Positions 54,819 through 63,466 of a stretch of DNA of 64,000 nucleotides are shown piece by piece. The notes below the pieces were generated by a model that was given only the letters and a program-made list of their open reading frames with translations, was not told the DNA's origin and made no database searches. The stretch spans positions 84,016 through 148,015 of the forward strand of contig NZ_QJPK01000010.1 of the NCBI RefSeq assembly GCF_003259195.1, in the 5' to 3' direction. Position numbers and translations under genes: made by a program. How positions within the stretch are numbered: the stretch's first letter is position 1; every line of letters begins with the position of its first letter. Origin of the DNA: Paracoccus sediminilitoris. GTDB lineage: Bacteria > Pseudomonadota > Alphaproteobacteria > Rhodobacterales > Rhodobacteraceae.

Positions 54819-57800
54819 TCGGCAGCCTGTCTATGTCCTTCGACAGTAACCCGCCCTGTTAGAAGGTCATCCCGAAGATTTTCTCGAAGAGCGTTGATTT
54901 TCTCCGCTTCTTCTCTGAGAAACCTCAGTCTTTTTTGAAGCGCCTCTAGTCTATCAGCGATCATCTCTTGTTCTGAGAGCGTTGGTACTGCTACCAAATA
55001 TCCCTCTAGGTCGCTTCTTTTTACGTGGACGAGACCAGATCCGCCATGCGCCATCTTTTCCGCCCGCACCCGAACTTCGTCGAGCGCGAAATACAGCCAG
55101 CGTGCCGATACTCCCTCTTTTACAATTATCTTGAAAATATGTTGGTTTAAATACCCATAGGGTCCCTTCCAGACGAATGGCCCAAACGAGGTTCCGCGGT
55201 TGCCGGACCAGGAAAACAGCAAGTCACCGTAGTTAACATGGTATTTCTCGGGAACAGTGATTTTTGTATAATTGAAATCCTGTCCACCATTGAGATTTTG
55301 AATTCTGATGATCGGGGTGCCATCATTGAGCCAGTCATTTGGCTTGAATGCGAAGCCGTTGATAAGGTCTACTAGAGCGCCTAGCGGCCTAAGCGGCCAT
55401 TTCAGTTCGCCATTCGTGTCACCCGTTATGTCTCCGATGCGAGCGCTAGTTCCACCGCTGTATCCAAGCTCAGCCATGAAGTCGCCAAACACCGAAGTTG
55501 CTTCCGCCCGATCATTCTCAATTTCGTCCAAGCTAGTGCGGTATTTGTCCCAAAGGCACTCAATACGGACGATAAACGCGCTAACACGCCTGATGCGGGC
55601 TGCTTCCAATCGGTCGAGCAGCCGCTCGCGGTCGATGTCGAGCACCAGTTCGCGGCAATCATCGTCGTCCAGTTCGGCCCGTGCGGCCGTCAGCCGCTCG
55701 ACGAACGCCGCCTTGAGCCGCCGCAGGGTGGCGCGCGCCTCCTTCAGCTCCTCCTTGATCGCCTCGTAGGGTGCGAGCATGGCGTCGATGGTCTCGGCCT
55801 CCTCGACCAGCGGCGCGAGGCGGCGTTCGATGGCTGCCAGTTCGGCTTCGAACTCCCGCACATCCATGCCCTGCGCGCGCATCCAGTCGATGGAGCCCTT
55901 GGACGGCTTGCCGGTGCCTGTGGTTTTCACCAGCTCCTTCCGGCGCTTGTCGTCGTCCTTCATTTCGGCGCGCAGTTCCTTGCGCCGCTTTTCCAGCTCC
56001 TTGGCGAGGTTGCTGCCTTCCTCCGCCCCGTCCAGCCAGTCCTCGGCGCCCTCGACCCCGTCGCCCGTCTCCCAGGCTTCCTTCTCGGCCTTGATCCGCT
56101 CCACCTCGGCCTGCGCGGCGGACAGCTCGGTGACGTAGTCCGCCATGCGATGGCGCACGAAGGGATGGGCCAGCAGCTCCTCCAGCGTGACCTTCACGGT
56201 CTTCTTGGCGTCGCTGTCCTCGTCGTCGTCCGCGTCTTCATCCTCGAGCGCCGAACGCAGTGTCTCGACCCAGCCGTCGACCAGTTCGGCGAACCCGTTC
56301 TCGACGATGACGCGCAGCTCGTAGCGGATTTCGTCCCACCAACCCGCGATGGAGCCCATCAGCGCATAGCGGTCGAGGCAGCCGACCGGCAGCATGGCGG
56401 GCTCGAAGCTGTCGAGCATCTCGCGGCGCAGCGGCATCAGGCGCTTGCTTTCGGGAAGCTCGGCCAACCCGGACCGCGCCGACGACCACCAGGCATCGAA
56501 GGCCGCGACCATCTCACCTTGCCGCGTCGCAACGCCGGGGTTTGACTCGACCTGGGCCCTGATATCGGCACGCTTCTCGACGGCATCAGCGAACTCGGCG
56601 TAGTCCGCATCGCGGTCGACGAATGGCGTCTCGACGTCGAAGCCCTGTGCCTGCGCATGCGGGCGGATGGTCTCGATCTCCCGCTTCGGCACGCCGCCAT
56701 GGAGGTGGGCGCGCACGTCGTGGGGCTCGGGCGGCGGGCTGCTGTCGGCATAGCGCCGGATGTTCAGGTTGCCGGCTTCGTCCTTGATAATGGCGGTGTT
56801 GTCGATGACCGCCGCGAAGCCGGGCACGTCAGCGAACGCGTCGTAGGCGCTGACGATCTTCTCGATGTGCTCCGGGTCGATGAAGTTCTGCGCGCGCCCC
56901 TCGCGATACTCGCGGTCCGCGTTGATGAAGAGCACCTTGCCTTTGCGCTCGTCGGGCTTCCCGTCCGGGTGGCGCATCACAAGGATGCAGGCCGGGATGC
57001 CGGTTCCGTAGAAGAGGTTCTGCGGCAGGCCGATCACGGCCTCGATGCAGTCCTCCTTGGGCAGTGCGAGCCGGATCTTCTTCTCTTCGCCGCCACGGAA
57101 CAGCACGCCGTGCGGCATCACCACAGCCATCTTTCCGGTCTGCTTGAGGCTGGCCAACATGTGCTGGGCGAACATCAGGTCGGCCTTCTTGCCCGTCGTA
57201 GGGCACTAACCAAAGCGGAAGCGGTCGCCAAACTGGATGCCGCGCTTGGTGTAGTTCTGGCTGAAGGGCGGATTCGCGATCACCCTGTCGAACCGCATGA
57301 GGCGGCCGTCCTCGATGTGCTTCGGATCGACGAGTGTATCGCCATTCCGGATGTCGGCGTCAGGGATGCCGTGGAGTAGCAGGTTCATCCGGCAGATGGC
57401 CCAGACCGCGCCGTTGTCCTCCTGGCCATATAGGCTCAAGCGCCGACCGTCGTGCTGCAGGGCGTATTCGTAACCCTGGTTCAGCATGCCGCCGCTGCCG
57501 CAGGTGGGGTCGTAGAGCGATGTGCCGCCCTGCGGATCAAGGATGCGGACCATCAGTTGCACCACGCCGCGCGGCGTATAGAACTCGCCGGCCTTCTTGC
57601 CGGCGGAGTCCGCGAACTCGCTGATGAGGTATTCGTAGGCTGCGCCGAGGAGGTCGGGAAACTCGAAATCCTCGTCGAGCAGGCGATACTTGTTGAAGTG
57701 GCTGATGAGACGGCGAAGCCGCTCGTCGGGGATCTCCGAATCGCCAACCTTCCGGGCGAAATTGATGTGCCCCAGCACGCCCCTCAAGGCGTTGTGGTTC

Positions 57801-58156
57801 GCGTTCTCGAGCCCCTCGAGAGCCTTGTTCAACTAGTTGGCGACGTTGGCGTGGACATCGTTCAAGAGTCGATCCCAGCGGGCTACTGGAGGAACGAAGA
57901 AGGTTTTGGTGTAGGAGGACGGATGATCTGCGCGCTGCAGGGCTTCCTTTTCGGACCGTCCAAGCGCGCGCTGTTCCTTCAGAATCTTCTCGCGCTGCTG
58001 CTCGAATACGTCTGAGCATCGCTTCAGGAACAGTATTCCGAAAATGTACTCCTTGAACTCCGAAGCATCCATCTTGCCGCGAAGGATGTCGGCGGCCGCG
58101 AACAGGTGGCGTTCAAGTTTTTCGAGAGTTAGTTTTGCCAATGTCGCCCCGGTCAT
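54815..58156 (-). pseudogene. Fused type I modification/specificity gene (HsdM-HsdS) with two in-frame amber stops
   Basis: One frame of 1,113 codons broken only by TAG at 57833-57835 and 57206-57208. Segment 1 (from ATG 58156, 107 aa) is the HsdM N-terminal domain ([20 protein letters not shown]). Segment 2 (208 aa, TTG right after the first TAG) holds methylase motif I DPTCGSGGML (about 216) and motif IV ANPPFSQNY (about 293). Segment 3 (786 aa from ATG 57175) completes HsdM with a long charged coil and then a single HsdS target-recognition domain plus helix (about 918-1113, PLGALVDLINGFAFKPN). The break at RFRFG*CPTTGKKADLMF lies in a conserved segment where relatives usually have an aromatic residue. 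Confidence 0.85.
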
Positions 58157-58210
58157 GGAATGAATGTGAGGGGCTTCGCACGCCTTGCTGGTTGCCCCAA
58201 ACCTCCGATT

Positions 58211-58654
58211 TTAATAGCCGATTGAACCGCGCGAGGAAAGGACAGGCTTGTCGTCCTGGTTCGATGATGCCGCTCCAACCGCGTCAAGCTGGCCGCTCCA
58301 GTCAAGCGGGAACGGCCGAAGAACGCTACCTAGCGTCACGTTCGGCCCCTGCTTGCCGTCCAGGATCGCTTCAACAATGTCGGGCGCGAGCAAGGTTAGA
58401 CTCAGGACGCGTGTCATGTAGGAGGATGCGATGCGCTTGCGTTCGGCCAGTTCGGCGACCGTTGGGTACTCGCTCGACTCCAGCATGCGCTTCCAGCGGA
58501 ACGCGCGCGCCAGTGCCTTGACGAGTGTGTTGTCAGTCCGCCGCGGTTGCGCGGCGCTGTCCGGCAATTGCATCTCCTTCCGCCCGCCGCGTTTCACGAC
58601 GCGGAACGGGATGTGGAGCGTGACAGTCTCGGGGATCGGCATGCCGCGTGTCAT
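58211..58654 (-). CDS. Recombinase-linked small protein, unknown
   Basis: 147 aa, basic. The core IASSYMTRVLSLTLLAPDIVEAILDG looks like a helix-turn-helix-type DNA-binding segment (about 75-105). The ATG overlaps the recombinase stop by 4 bases. This protein typically accompanies serine recombinases of this type in Rhodobacterales, where it is unnamed. Possibly an accessory or directionality factor, by inference. Confidence 0.72.
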   Translation of the reverse strand: MTRGMPIPETVTLHIPFRVVKRGGRKEMQLPDSAAQPRRTDNTLVKALARAFRWKRMLESSEYPTVAELAERKRIASSYMTRVLSLTLLAPDIVEAILDGKQGPNVTLGSVLRPFPLDWSGQLDAVGAASSNQDDKPVLSSRGSIGY

Positions 58655-59961
58655 GCGGCTTCTCCGATCCCGCCGGACAGCATTTCGCGCACGAGGCCGC
58701 TCAGCCCATCGACGCGCAGCCGGACGTTCAACCCGTCTGTGCGCATGTCGACGCGCTCAACCAGCAACGTCACGATGCGTGCCTGCTCGGCGGGGAACAG
58801 TTCGTCCCACAGCGGATCGAACTGCTGCAGTGCCGCGCTGGCGTCGGATTCGGTGATGCCGTCGGCGTGGACGCGTGCAGCTTTCCACGTCCCCGCCACG
58901 ATCTCCGGCTGGCGGAATACTGCACGGAGTTGGTCGATGACGGCCGCCTCGATCTCGCCCGCGGGCACGCGGCCGACCGGGCACGACCCGGCACCATGCT
59001 TCAGCACTCTCTGGCTGACGTAGTAGCGGTAGAGCCTGTCGCCCTTGCGAGTATGGGTCGGCGAGAACGCGGCGCCATCGGGACCGAAGAGTAGTCCCTT
59101 CAGCAGCGCGGGCGTGTCGGCGCGAGTCCGGGCGGCGCGCTTGCGGGGACTTTCCTGCAGGATGGCGTGGACGCGGTCCCATGTCTCGCGGTCGATGATC
59201 GCGTCATGCTCGCCGGGATAGCTGTCGCCCTTGTGGACCGCCTCGCCGAGGTAGGCGCGGTTGCTGAGCATCCGGTAGATGTATTTCTTGTCGATTCGGT
59301 TGCCGCGCGGCGTCTGGATTCCGCGCGTGCCAACCTCCCGCGCCAGTTCCGTGCAGGACCCGATCTCGAGGAAGCGGGCGAAGATCCAGCGCACATGCGC
59401 GGCGGCGGTCTCGTCAACCAGCAGCTTCCGGTTTTCCACCCGGTAACCGAAGGGCGGCACCCCGCCCATCCACATACCCTTTTTCCGGCTGGCGGCGACC
59501 TTGTCGCGGATGCGTTCGGCGGTGACCTCACGCTCGAACTGGGCGAAGGAGAGCAGGATGTTCAGCGTCAGGCGTCCCATCGACGTGGTCGTGTTGAAGC
59601 TCTGCGTCACCGAGACGAACGTCACGCCGTTCCGATCGAACACCTCGACCAGCTTGGCGAAGTCGGCCAGCGAGCGGCTGAGGCGGTCGATCTTGTAGAC
59701 CACGACCACATCGACCAGCCCGTCCTCGATGTCGGCGATCAGTCGCTTCAGACCGGGGCGTTCCAGCGTGCCGCCCGAGATGCCGCCATCGGCATACTGA
59801 TCGCGGACCAGCACCCAGCCCTCGGAGCGCTGGCTGGCTATATACGCCTCGCAAGCCTCGCGCTGGGCGTGCAGGCTGTTGAATTCCTGCTCCAGCCCTT
59901 CCTCGGAGGACTTCCGAGTGTAGACTGCGCAGCGTAGCTTGCGAACGACAGTTTTCGTCAT
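58651..59961 (-). CDS. Large serine recombinase (resolvase/integrase family)
   Basis: 436 aa. Catalytic domain 1-150: CAVYTRKSSEEG with nucleophile Ser18, YADGGISGGTLERPGLKRL, VVYKIDRLSRSLADFAKLV (catalytic Arg) and QFEREVTAERIRDKV. The recombinase domain follows (PPFGYRVENRKLLVDE, RGIQTPRGNRIDKKYIYRML). Integrates or excises DNA between att sites. ATG 59961 is chosen; the ORF extends upstream in the coding region of DUF2924. Coupled on both sides by ATGA overlaps. Confidence 0.93.
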   Translation of the reverse strand: MTKTVVRKLRCAVYTRKSSEEGLEQEFNSLHAQREACEAYIASQRSEGWVLVRDQYADGGISGGTLERPGLKRLIADIEDGLVDVVVVYKIDRLSRSLADFAKLVEVFDRNGVTFVSVTQSFNTTTSMGRLTLNILLSFAQFEREVTAERIRDKVAASRKKGMWMGGVPPFGYRVENRKLLVDETAAAHVRWIFARFLEIGSCTELAREVGTRGIQTPRGNRIDKKYIYRMLSNRAYLGEAVHKGDSYPGEHDAIIDRETWDRVHAILQESPRKRAARTRADTPALLKGLLFGPDGAAFSPTHTRKGDRLYRYYVSQRVLKHGAGSCPVGRVPAGEIEAAVIDQLRAVFRQPEIVAGTWKAARVHADGITESDASAALQQFDPLWDELFPAEQARIVTLLVERVDMRTDGLNVRLRVDGLSGLVREMLSGGIGEAA

Positions 59962-60413
59962 GTCCGCCCCCTGTGGTTCTTGAGCCCGAAGAAGACCCAG
60001 CCGTTCCAGCGGGTGCCGGTGATGGCCCGCGCGATGGCAGATAGCGACTTGTAAGGCCGCCCCTGCCATTCGAAGCCATCGGCCGTCACCGTGACGACAT
60101 ACTCGACGCCCTTCCATTCGCGCAGGAGGCGCGTGCCGGTGATGGGGCGGTCCCGGTCGAGGCGCATTCCGCGCTTCTTCTTATCGCCGCCGTCCAGTTC
60201 CTCGCCCAGCCGTTCCAGCCGCCGGATCGTCTCGGGCTTCAAGCCGCCATAGGCGAGTTCCTGGATGCGGTAGGCGATACGGCTTTCGAGATAGCGCCGG
60301 TTGAACGGCGGCGGTTCGCTGTCGAACAGATCGCGCCACTGCCTTTTCAGGTCAGGCGTCGGTGTGGTCTTCAGCGCCGCCAGGCGCGCGGGGATGGGGT
60401 CGTGCGTCGTCAT
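59958..60413 (-). CDS. DUF2924 protein of the recombinase cassette
   Basis: 151 aa. Typical DUF2924 pattern: LKRQWRDLFDSEPPPFNRRYLESRIAYRIQEL, then GTRLLREWKGVEYVVTVTADGFEWQGRPYKSLSAIARAITG and a C-terminal GWVFFGLKN. Members are almost always encoded next to serine recombinases and may aid DNA binding; no proven role. The ATG at 60413 overlaps the 67-aa gene. Confidence 0.85.
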   Translation of the reverse strand: MTTHDPIPARLAALKTTPTPDLKRQWRDLFDSEPPPFNRRYLESRIAYRIQELAYGGLKPETIRRLERLGEELDGGDKKKRGMRLDRDRPITGTRLLREWKGVEYVVTVTADGFEWQGRPYKSLSAIARAITGTRWNGWVFFGLKNHRGRT

Positions 60414-60613
60414 GCTTTCTCCGTTGGCTTCCGGGTTGCATGACGGCATTGGTCGGCCTGATAGTGTAGGCGAATTTCTCCAGTATCGTCAGAAGGTTCG
60501 CCCCGGTTGCGCCGCATCAGGCGGACCAGCCCGAGGGCGAGCAGGCCACACAGCTGAGTGCGGCGTTCGGCGGGCGTCATCTGGGCGGGAGGCAGTGGAT
60601 TGGGGCGTTTCAT
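60410..60613 (-). CDS. Small basic protein heading the recombinase cassette
   Basis: 67 aa, MKRPNPLPPAQMTPAERRTQ then a helix CGLLALGLVRLMRRNR. It overlaps DUF2924 by 4 bases and is the first gene of the cassette. Reminiscent of other short phage or transposon-associated peptides; no function recognised. Confidence 0.6.
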   Translation of the reverse strand: MKRPNPLPPAQMTPAERRTQLCGLLALGLVRLMRRNRGEPSDDTGEIRLHYQADQCRHATRKPTEKA

Positions 60614-60630
60614 GCGGGGATCGGCCGTAT

Positions 60631-60649
60631 TCGGTAGAGTTGCTACCGA
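60631..60649. promoter_or_regulatory. Inverted repeat between the divergent recombinase cassette and the 747-aa gene
   Basis: TCGGTAG-AGTTG-CTACCGA, perfect 7-base arms, 17 bases upstream of the cassette start. A plausible operator for an element regulator. Confidence 0.5.
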
Positions 60650-60805
60650 TCAAAAGCCATCCGGCCGATGGAGACGGGACATCACAGCGCCACGAGCTTC
60701 CTCGATGCGAACAGGTTAAGAACATCGGGTCTTGCAGGGTGCGGTTTTGTCCACGATTATCGGAAGTTGAATCAATCAAGAGAATGTATTCGTTTAGGTG
60801 GTTTC

Positions 60806-63049
60806 ATGGCGCGAAAGGCATCCCAGGTTGGCCCGCACATCCATAGCCTGATCGAGGATGCCCGCATTGACCTCGTCCGGGCTGTCCTCGCGGTGCGAGA
60901 GGGCGACAACGAACCCGATTTCGGCCTGCCCACTGCTATTCCAGATCCCTCGGACGAGGAAATGGCACACAGGTTTCGGCAAAACCTGTTGCAGATCCTG
61001 TCGAAATTCGATGCAGACGAGTTGCGGCCCGCCGAGCAGAGATCACGCCGCGTGCTGGCACTCGCCGAAGGCAAGGGTATCGATTCGCTCACGGCAATCA
61101 CCGAGCAACAACTCGACGATGAGCAAACGCTCGAGTTCGATCGACAACCCGATCCGCTCTGCAAGAGCATCTGGGCATTTCTGAATGCCCGCCAGACATT
61201 CGAGGACGCCGAGAGTTTCCGCTTCGCTCGAAAATTCAGGGACTATGGCAAGCTCTACGATGCCTTCGAGGTGGAACTCGAAAAAGCGGTCAACCTTAAT
61301 TCGGGGTCGATCGACGAAGCGGCTCTGGCCGCGAAGATCACGTCGGTGCTGCAACTCAAGACCGCCTGCACGGTGAAGGCCCTGGATCTTCCCGCCACTG
61401 CCGCGCACCCAGCGTCGATCATGCTGATCGTTCGTCATGGCGGCCCGCTGTCGAGCGTCCATGACCATCGTGACGACGGGCGCCGGGGCACGATCTATTA
61501 TCGCCCGCCGAACGAGGCCACTCTCATCTACACGCCCGCCATCCGACAGATCGAGGTCTGCGCAGACAGCCCGGTCGTGCGGCAGGGCGTTGCCGGGTCG
61601 TTCGCTGAGGAGGCGCTGGGGCACGACGTTTCGCAGAAGCCGCTGACCTGGAAGCGCTACAACCTTTCGCGTTTCCGCAGTTCGCTGCGGCTCGATCTGG
61701 CGCGTATCTCTGGATACGAGATCACAGACGCGCGCGTCCTCGAGGCTGAAATCCGCCTTGGCTCATGGAGCCGGAAACTTCTTCTGAAGGTGGCGGCCGA
61801 CGACGACATCGAGGAGGTCGCCGACCGCTATTTGAAGCCCAACAACATCTTCCGCCGCGCCGATGGCTTCAGCCGCGTGGGGATCGCCGTCACCTACAAC
61901 CGCGTCGGTGACGACAAGGTACGCACGCTCAACATTACCATTTCCGGCTCGAAGAGCTGCAACCTCCAGAGCAACAAGGATCCGGATGAACGCAACCTTG
62001 GGTTTGCGCTTCTCGATGCCTGGGGCATTCTCAGCGCCTTCAAACAGATCGAGCCCACCGACCTGCGCGGGATTTTCCCGCAACTGGTCATGCTTCACGA
62101 CCGGACCGAGGACGATGTCAGCGGCGAGTATCTGCGCGAGCTCGGTCTCGATCCGGACCGCATGATCCAAGGCGGTCTTCTCGACCGGCGGGGGCGCCAA
62201 GACATTGTGCTTATCGACGATGATGACCTGGGGGGAGAAGCCGAGGTCAAGCCATCCGGCATCGAAGGCATGTCGCGTGTTGTCGGTGCCTTCGGAAAAG
62301 ATGGGGGCCTGAGGCCGACTTCGGATCTTGAGATGTACGAGATCAACCGCGAGTGGCTGCACGAAACCGTGGTTGGGCTTTTGAAGCCGATGCTGAACAA
62401 GCTCGCGGCGCAGGTGCTGGATCCGGACCTGTCGCTGCTCGGCTCCATGCGGATCGACGGTGCCGATGTTTCGATCTACTTCGCCCGCCGCCTTCACGAC
62501 CTCAAGACGATTTTGCGCCTAGATCAGCTGATGCGCGCGCGCAACGCGGCAGGCGTCGGAATCGTGCTGTCGGCCAGCACTGAAGGTCCCGGATACCTGG
62601 GACCGAACCTCGTCGTCCCCGTTTCTGGTTGCATCTCAACCGGCACAGACGATCTTCTTCTCTCCCGAGATGCGCTCGAACTCGCCTACCGAACCAATCG
62701 TTCGCTGGCGCGGGGTGGTGCGACACCGCAGGTCCTGCGATCGGGCACGCAATCGGCGACGTTGCACATTCCTGGCAAGACATCGCTCGTGCTGACGGGT
62801 GCGGATCAGATCACGATCTTCGAACGACTGGTTGCGGCCGAGAAGGCTGGCTGCCCCGATGTCCAGGTCAAGCAGCTGATGGACGGACTTGGGTCGCGCA
62901 GTCCGCAGCAGGCCTTCCGGCAAGATGCCTGGGACAGCATCCGCGACGTCTACATCGGCGCGGGCGCGAAACGGGGATACTGGCGCCTTCTCGTTGAAGC
63001 ACAGCCAGCCGAAGACGTAGCCGAAGCCCCGGTCGAGGAACCCGTCTAA
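60806..63049 (+). CDS. Large unrecognised island protein
   Basis: 747 aa with no signal peptide or membrane segment. ATG 60806 follows AGGTGG at 5 bases. Acidic N-terminus (about 1-120), a beta-rich middle part (VSIYFARRLHDLKTI at about 550) and a C-terminal piece (about 670-735, TIFERLVAAEKAGCPDVQVKQLMDGLG) that could be a winged helix. Rich in DD and ED runs. Divergent from the recombinase cassette and upstream of the Com-like gene. I cannot assign a family. Confidence 0.8.
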   Translation: MARKASQVGPHIHSLIEDARIDLVRAVLAVREGDNEPDFGLPTAIPDPSDEEMAHRFRQNLLQILSKFDADELRPAEQRSRRVLALAEGKGIDSLTAITEQQLDDEQTLEFDRQPDPLCKSIWAFLNARQTFEDAESFRFARKFRDYGKLYDAFEVELEKAVNLNSGSIDEAALAAKITSVLQLKTACTVKALDLPATAAHPASIMLIVRHGGPLSSVHDHRDDGRRGTIYYRPPNEATLIYTPAIRQIEVCADSPVVRQGVAGSFAEEALGHDVSQKPLTWKRYNLSRFRSSLRLDLARISGYEITDARVLEAEIRLGSWSRKLLLKVAADDDIEEVADRYLKPNNIFRRADGFSRVGIAVTYNRVGDDKVRTLNITISGSKSCNLQSNKDPDERNLGFALLDAWGILSAFKQIEPTDLRGIFPQLVMLHDRTEDDVSGEYLRELGLDPDRMIQGGLLDRRGRQDIVLIDDDDLGGEAEVKPSGIEGMSRVVGAFGKDGGLRPTSDLEMYEINREWLHETVVGLLKPMLNKLAAQVLDPDLSLLGSMRIDGADVSIYFARRLHDLKTILRLDQLMRARNAAGVGIVLSASTEGPGYLGPNLVVPVSGCISTGTDDLLLSRDALELAYRTNRSLARGGATPQVLRSGTQSATLHIPGKTSLVLTGADQITIFERLVAAEKAGCPDVQVKQLMDGLGSRSPQQAFRQDAWDSIRDVYIGAGAKRGYWRLLVEAQPAEDVAEAPVEEPV

Positions 63050-63083
63050 CAACGGTCTAACATGCGACGGAGGACGGTCTAAC
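63044..63083. repeat. Three helically phased GTCTAAC repeats
   Basis: GTCTAAC occurs at 63044, 63055 and 63077 (start-to-start 11 and 22 bases, one and two helical turns); copies two and three extend to ACGGTCTAAC. The first overlaps the stop of the 747-aa gene. Probably a binding array upstream of the Com-like gene. Confidence 0.6.
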
Positions 63084-63127
63084 GAACCGCTGATTATTGG
63101 AAGGGCTCCACATAGAGGAGCTTTTTC

Positions 63128-63367
63128 ATGCCGACTCCCTTCCCCCCTCGCCAGGCAGCCCCAACGAGCTGGTCCGGCGCCGCGAAGACCAAGCCCACCT
63201 CCCACAATTCGGAATGGCGCTGCACGCGTTGTGACAAGCTGCTCGGCGTCTGCCGGGACAGCCGCATGCACCTGCGCTTCGCGCGGGGGCACGAGTATCT
63301 CGTGGGCTTTCCGGTTCAGGCCACCTGCCGCGGCTGCGGCACGCTGAACCACGCGCCCGCGCGCTGA
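63128..63367 (+). CDS. Com-like zinc-finger protein
   Basis: 79 aa. CxxC pairs in WRCTRCDKLLGVC and TCRGCGTLNHAPAR recall the Com protein of phage Mu, whose zinc finger binds mRNA to switch on mom. GAGGAG lies 7 bases before the ATG. No mom-like gene is seen in the window, so a related RNA- or DNA-binding role in the element is the most that can be inferred. Confidence 0.7.
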   Translation: MPTPFPPRQAAPTSWSGAAKTKPTSHNSEWRCTRCDKLLGVCRDSRMHLRFARGHEYLVGFPVQATCRGCGTLNHAPAR

Positions 63368-63437
63368 CGCGCACCTTCACCCAACCCCCTGAAATCGCAG
63401 AGACGCGCGACGTCCTGACCTAGCCACGAGAAGGCGC

Positions 63438-63466
63438 CGGACGCCTGGCCGCAAGGCAGGCGTCCG
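63438..63466 (+). promoter_or_regulatory. Hairpin abutting the next start codon
   Basis: CGGACGCCTG / CAGGCGTCCG, 10-base arms, with a GCAA-type loop; the ATG follows immediately. The SD-like AGGCAGG is inside the stem, so translation may be controlled by it, or it may end the previous transcript. Confidence 0.45.

Noticed and set aside
50725..58156. Pyrrolysine or genome-wide TAG recoding
   Set aside because: Several host genes in the window end in TAG, and no Pyl genes or amber-reading tRNA were seen here.
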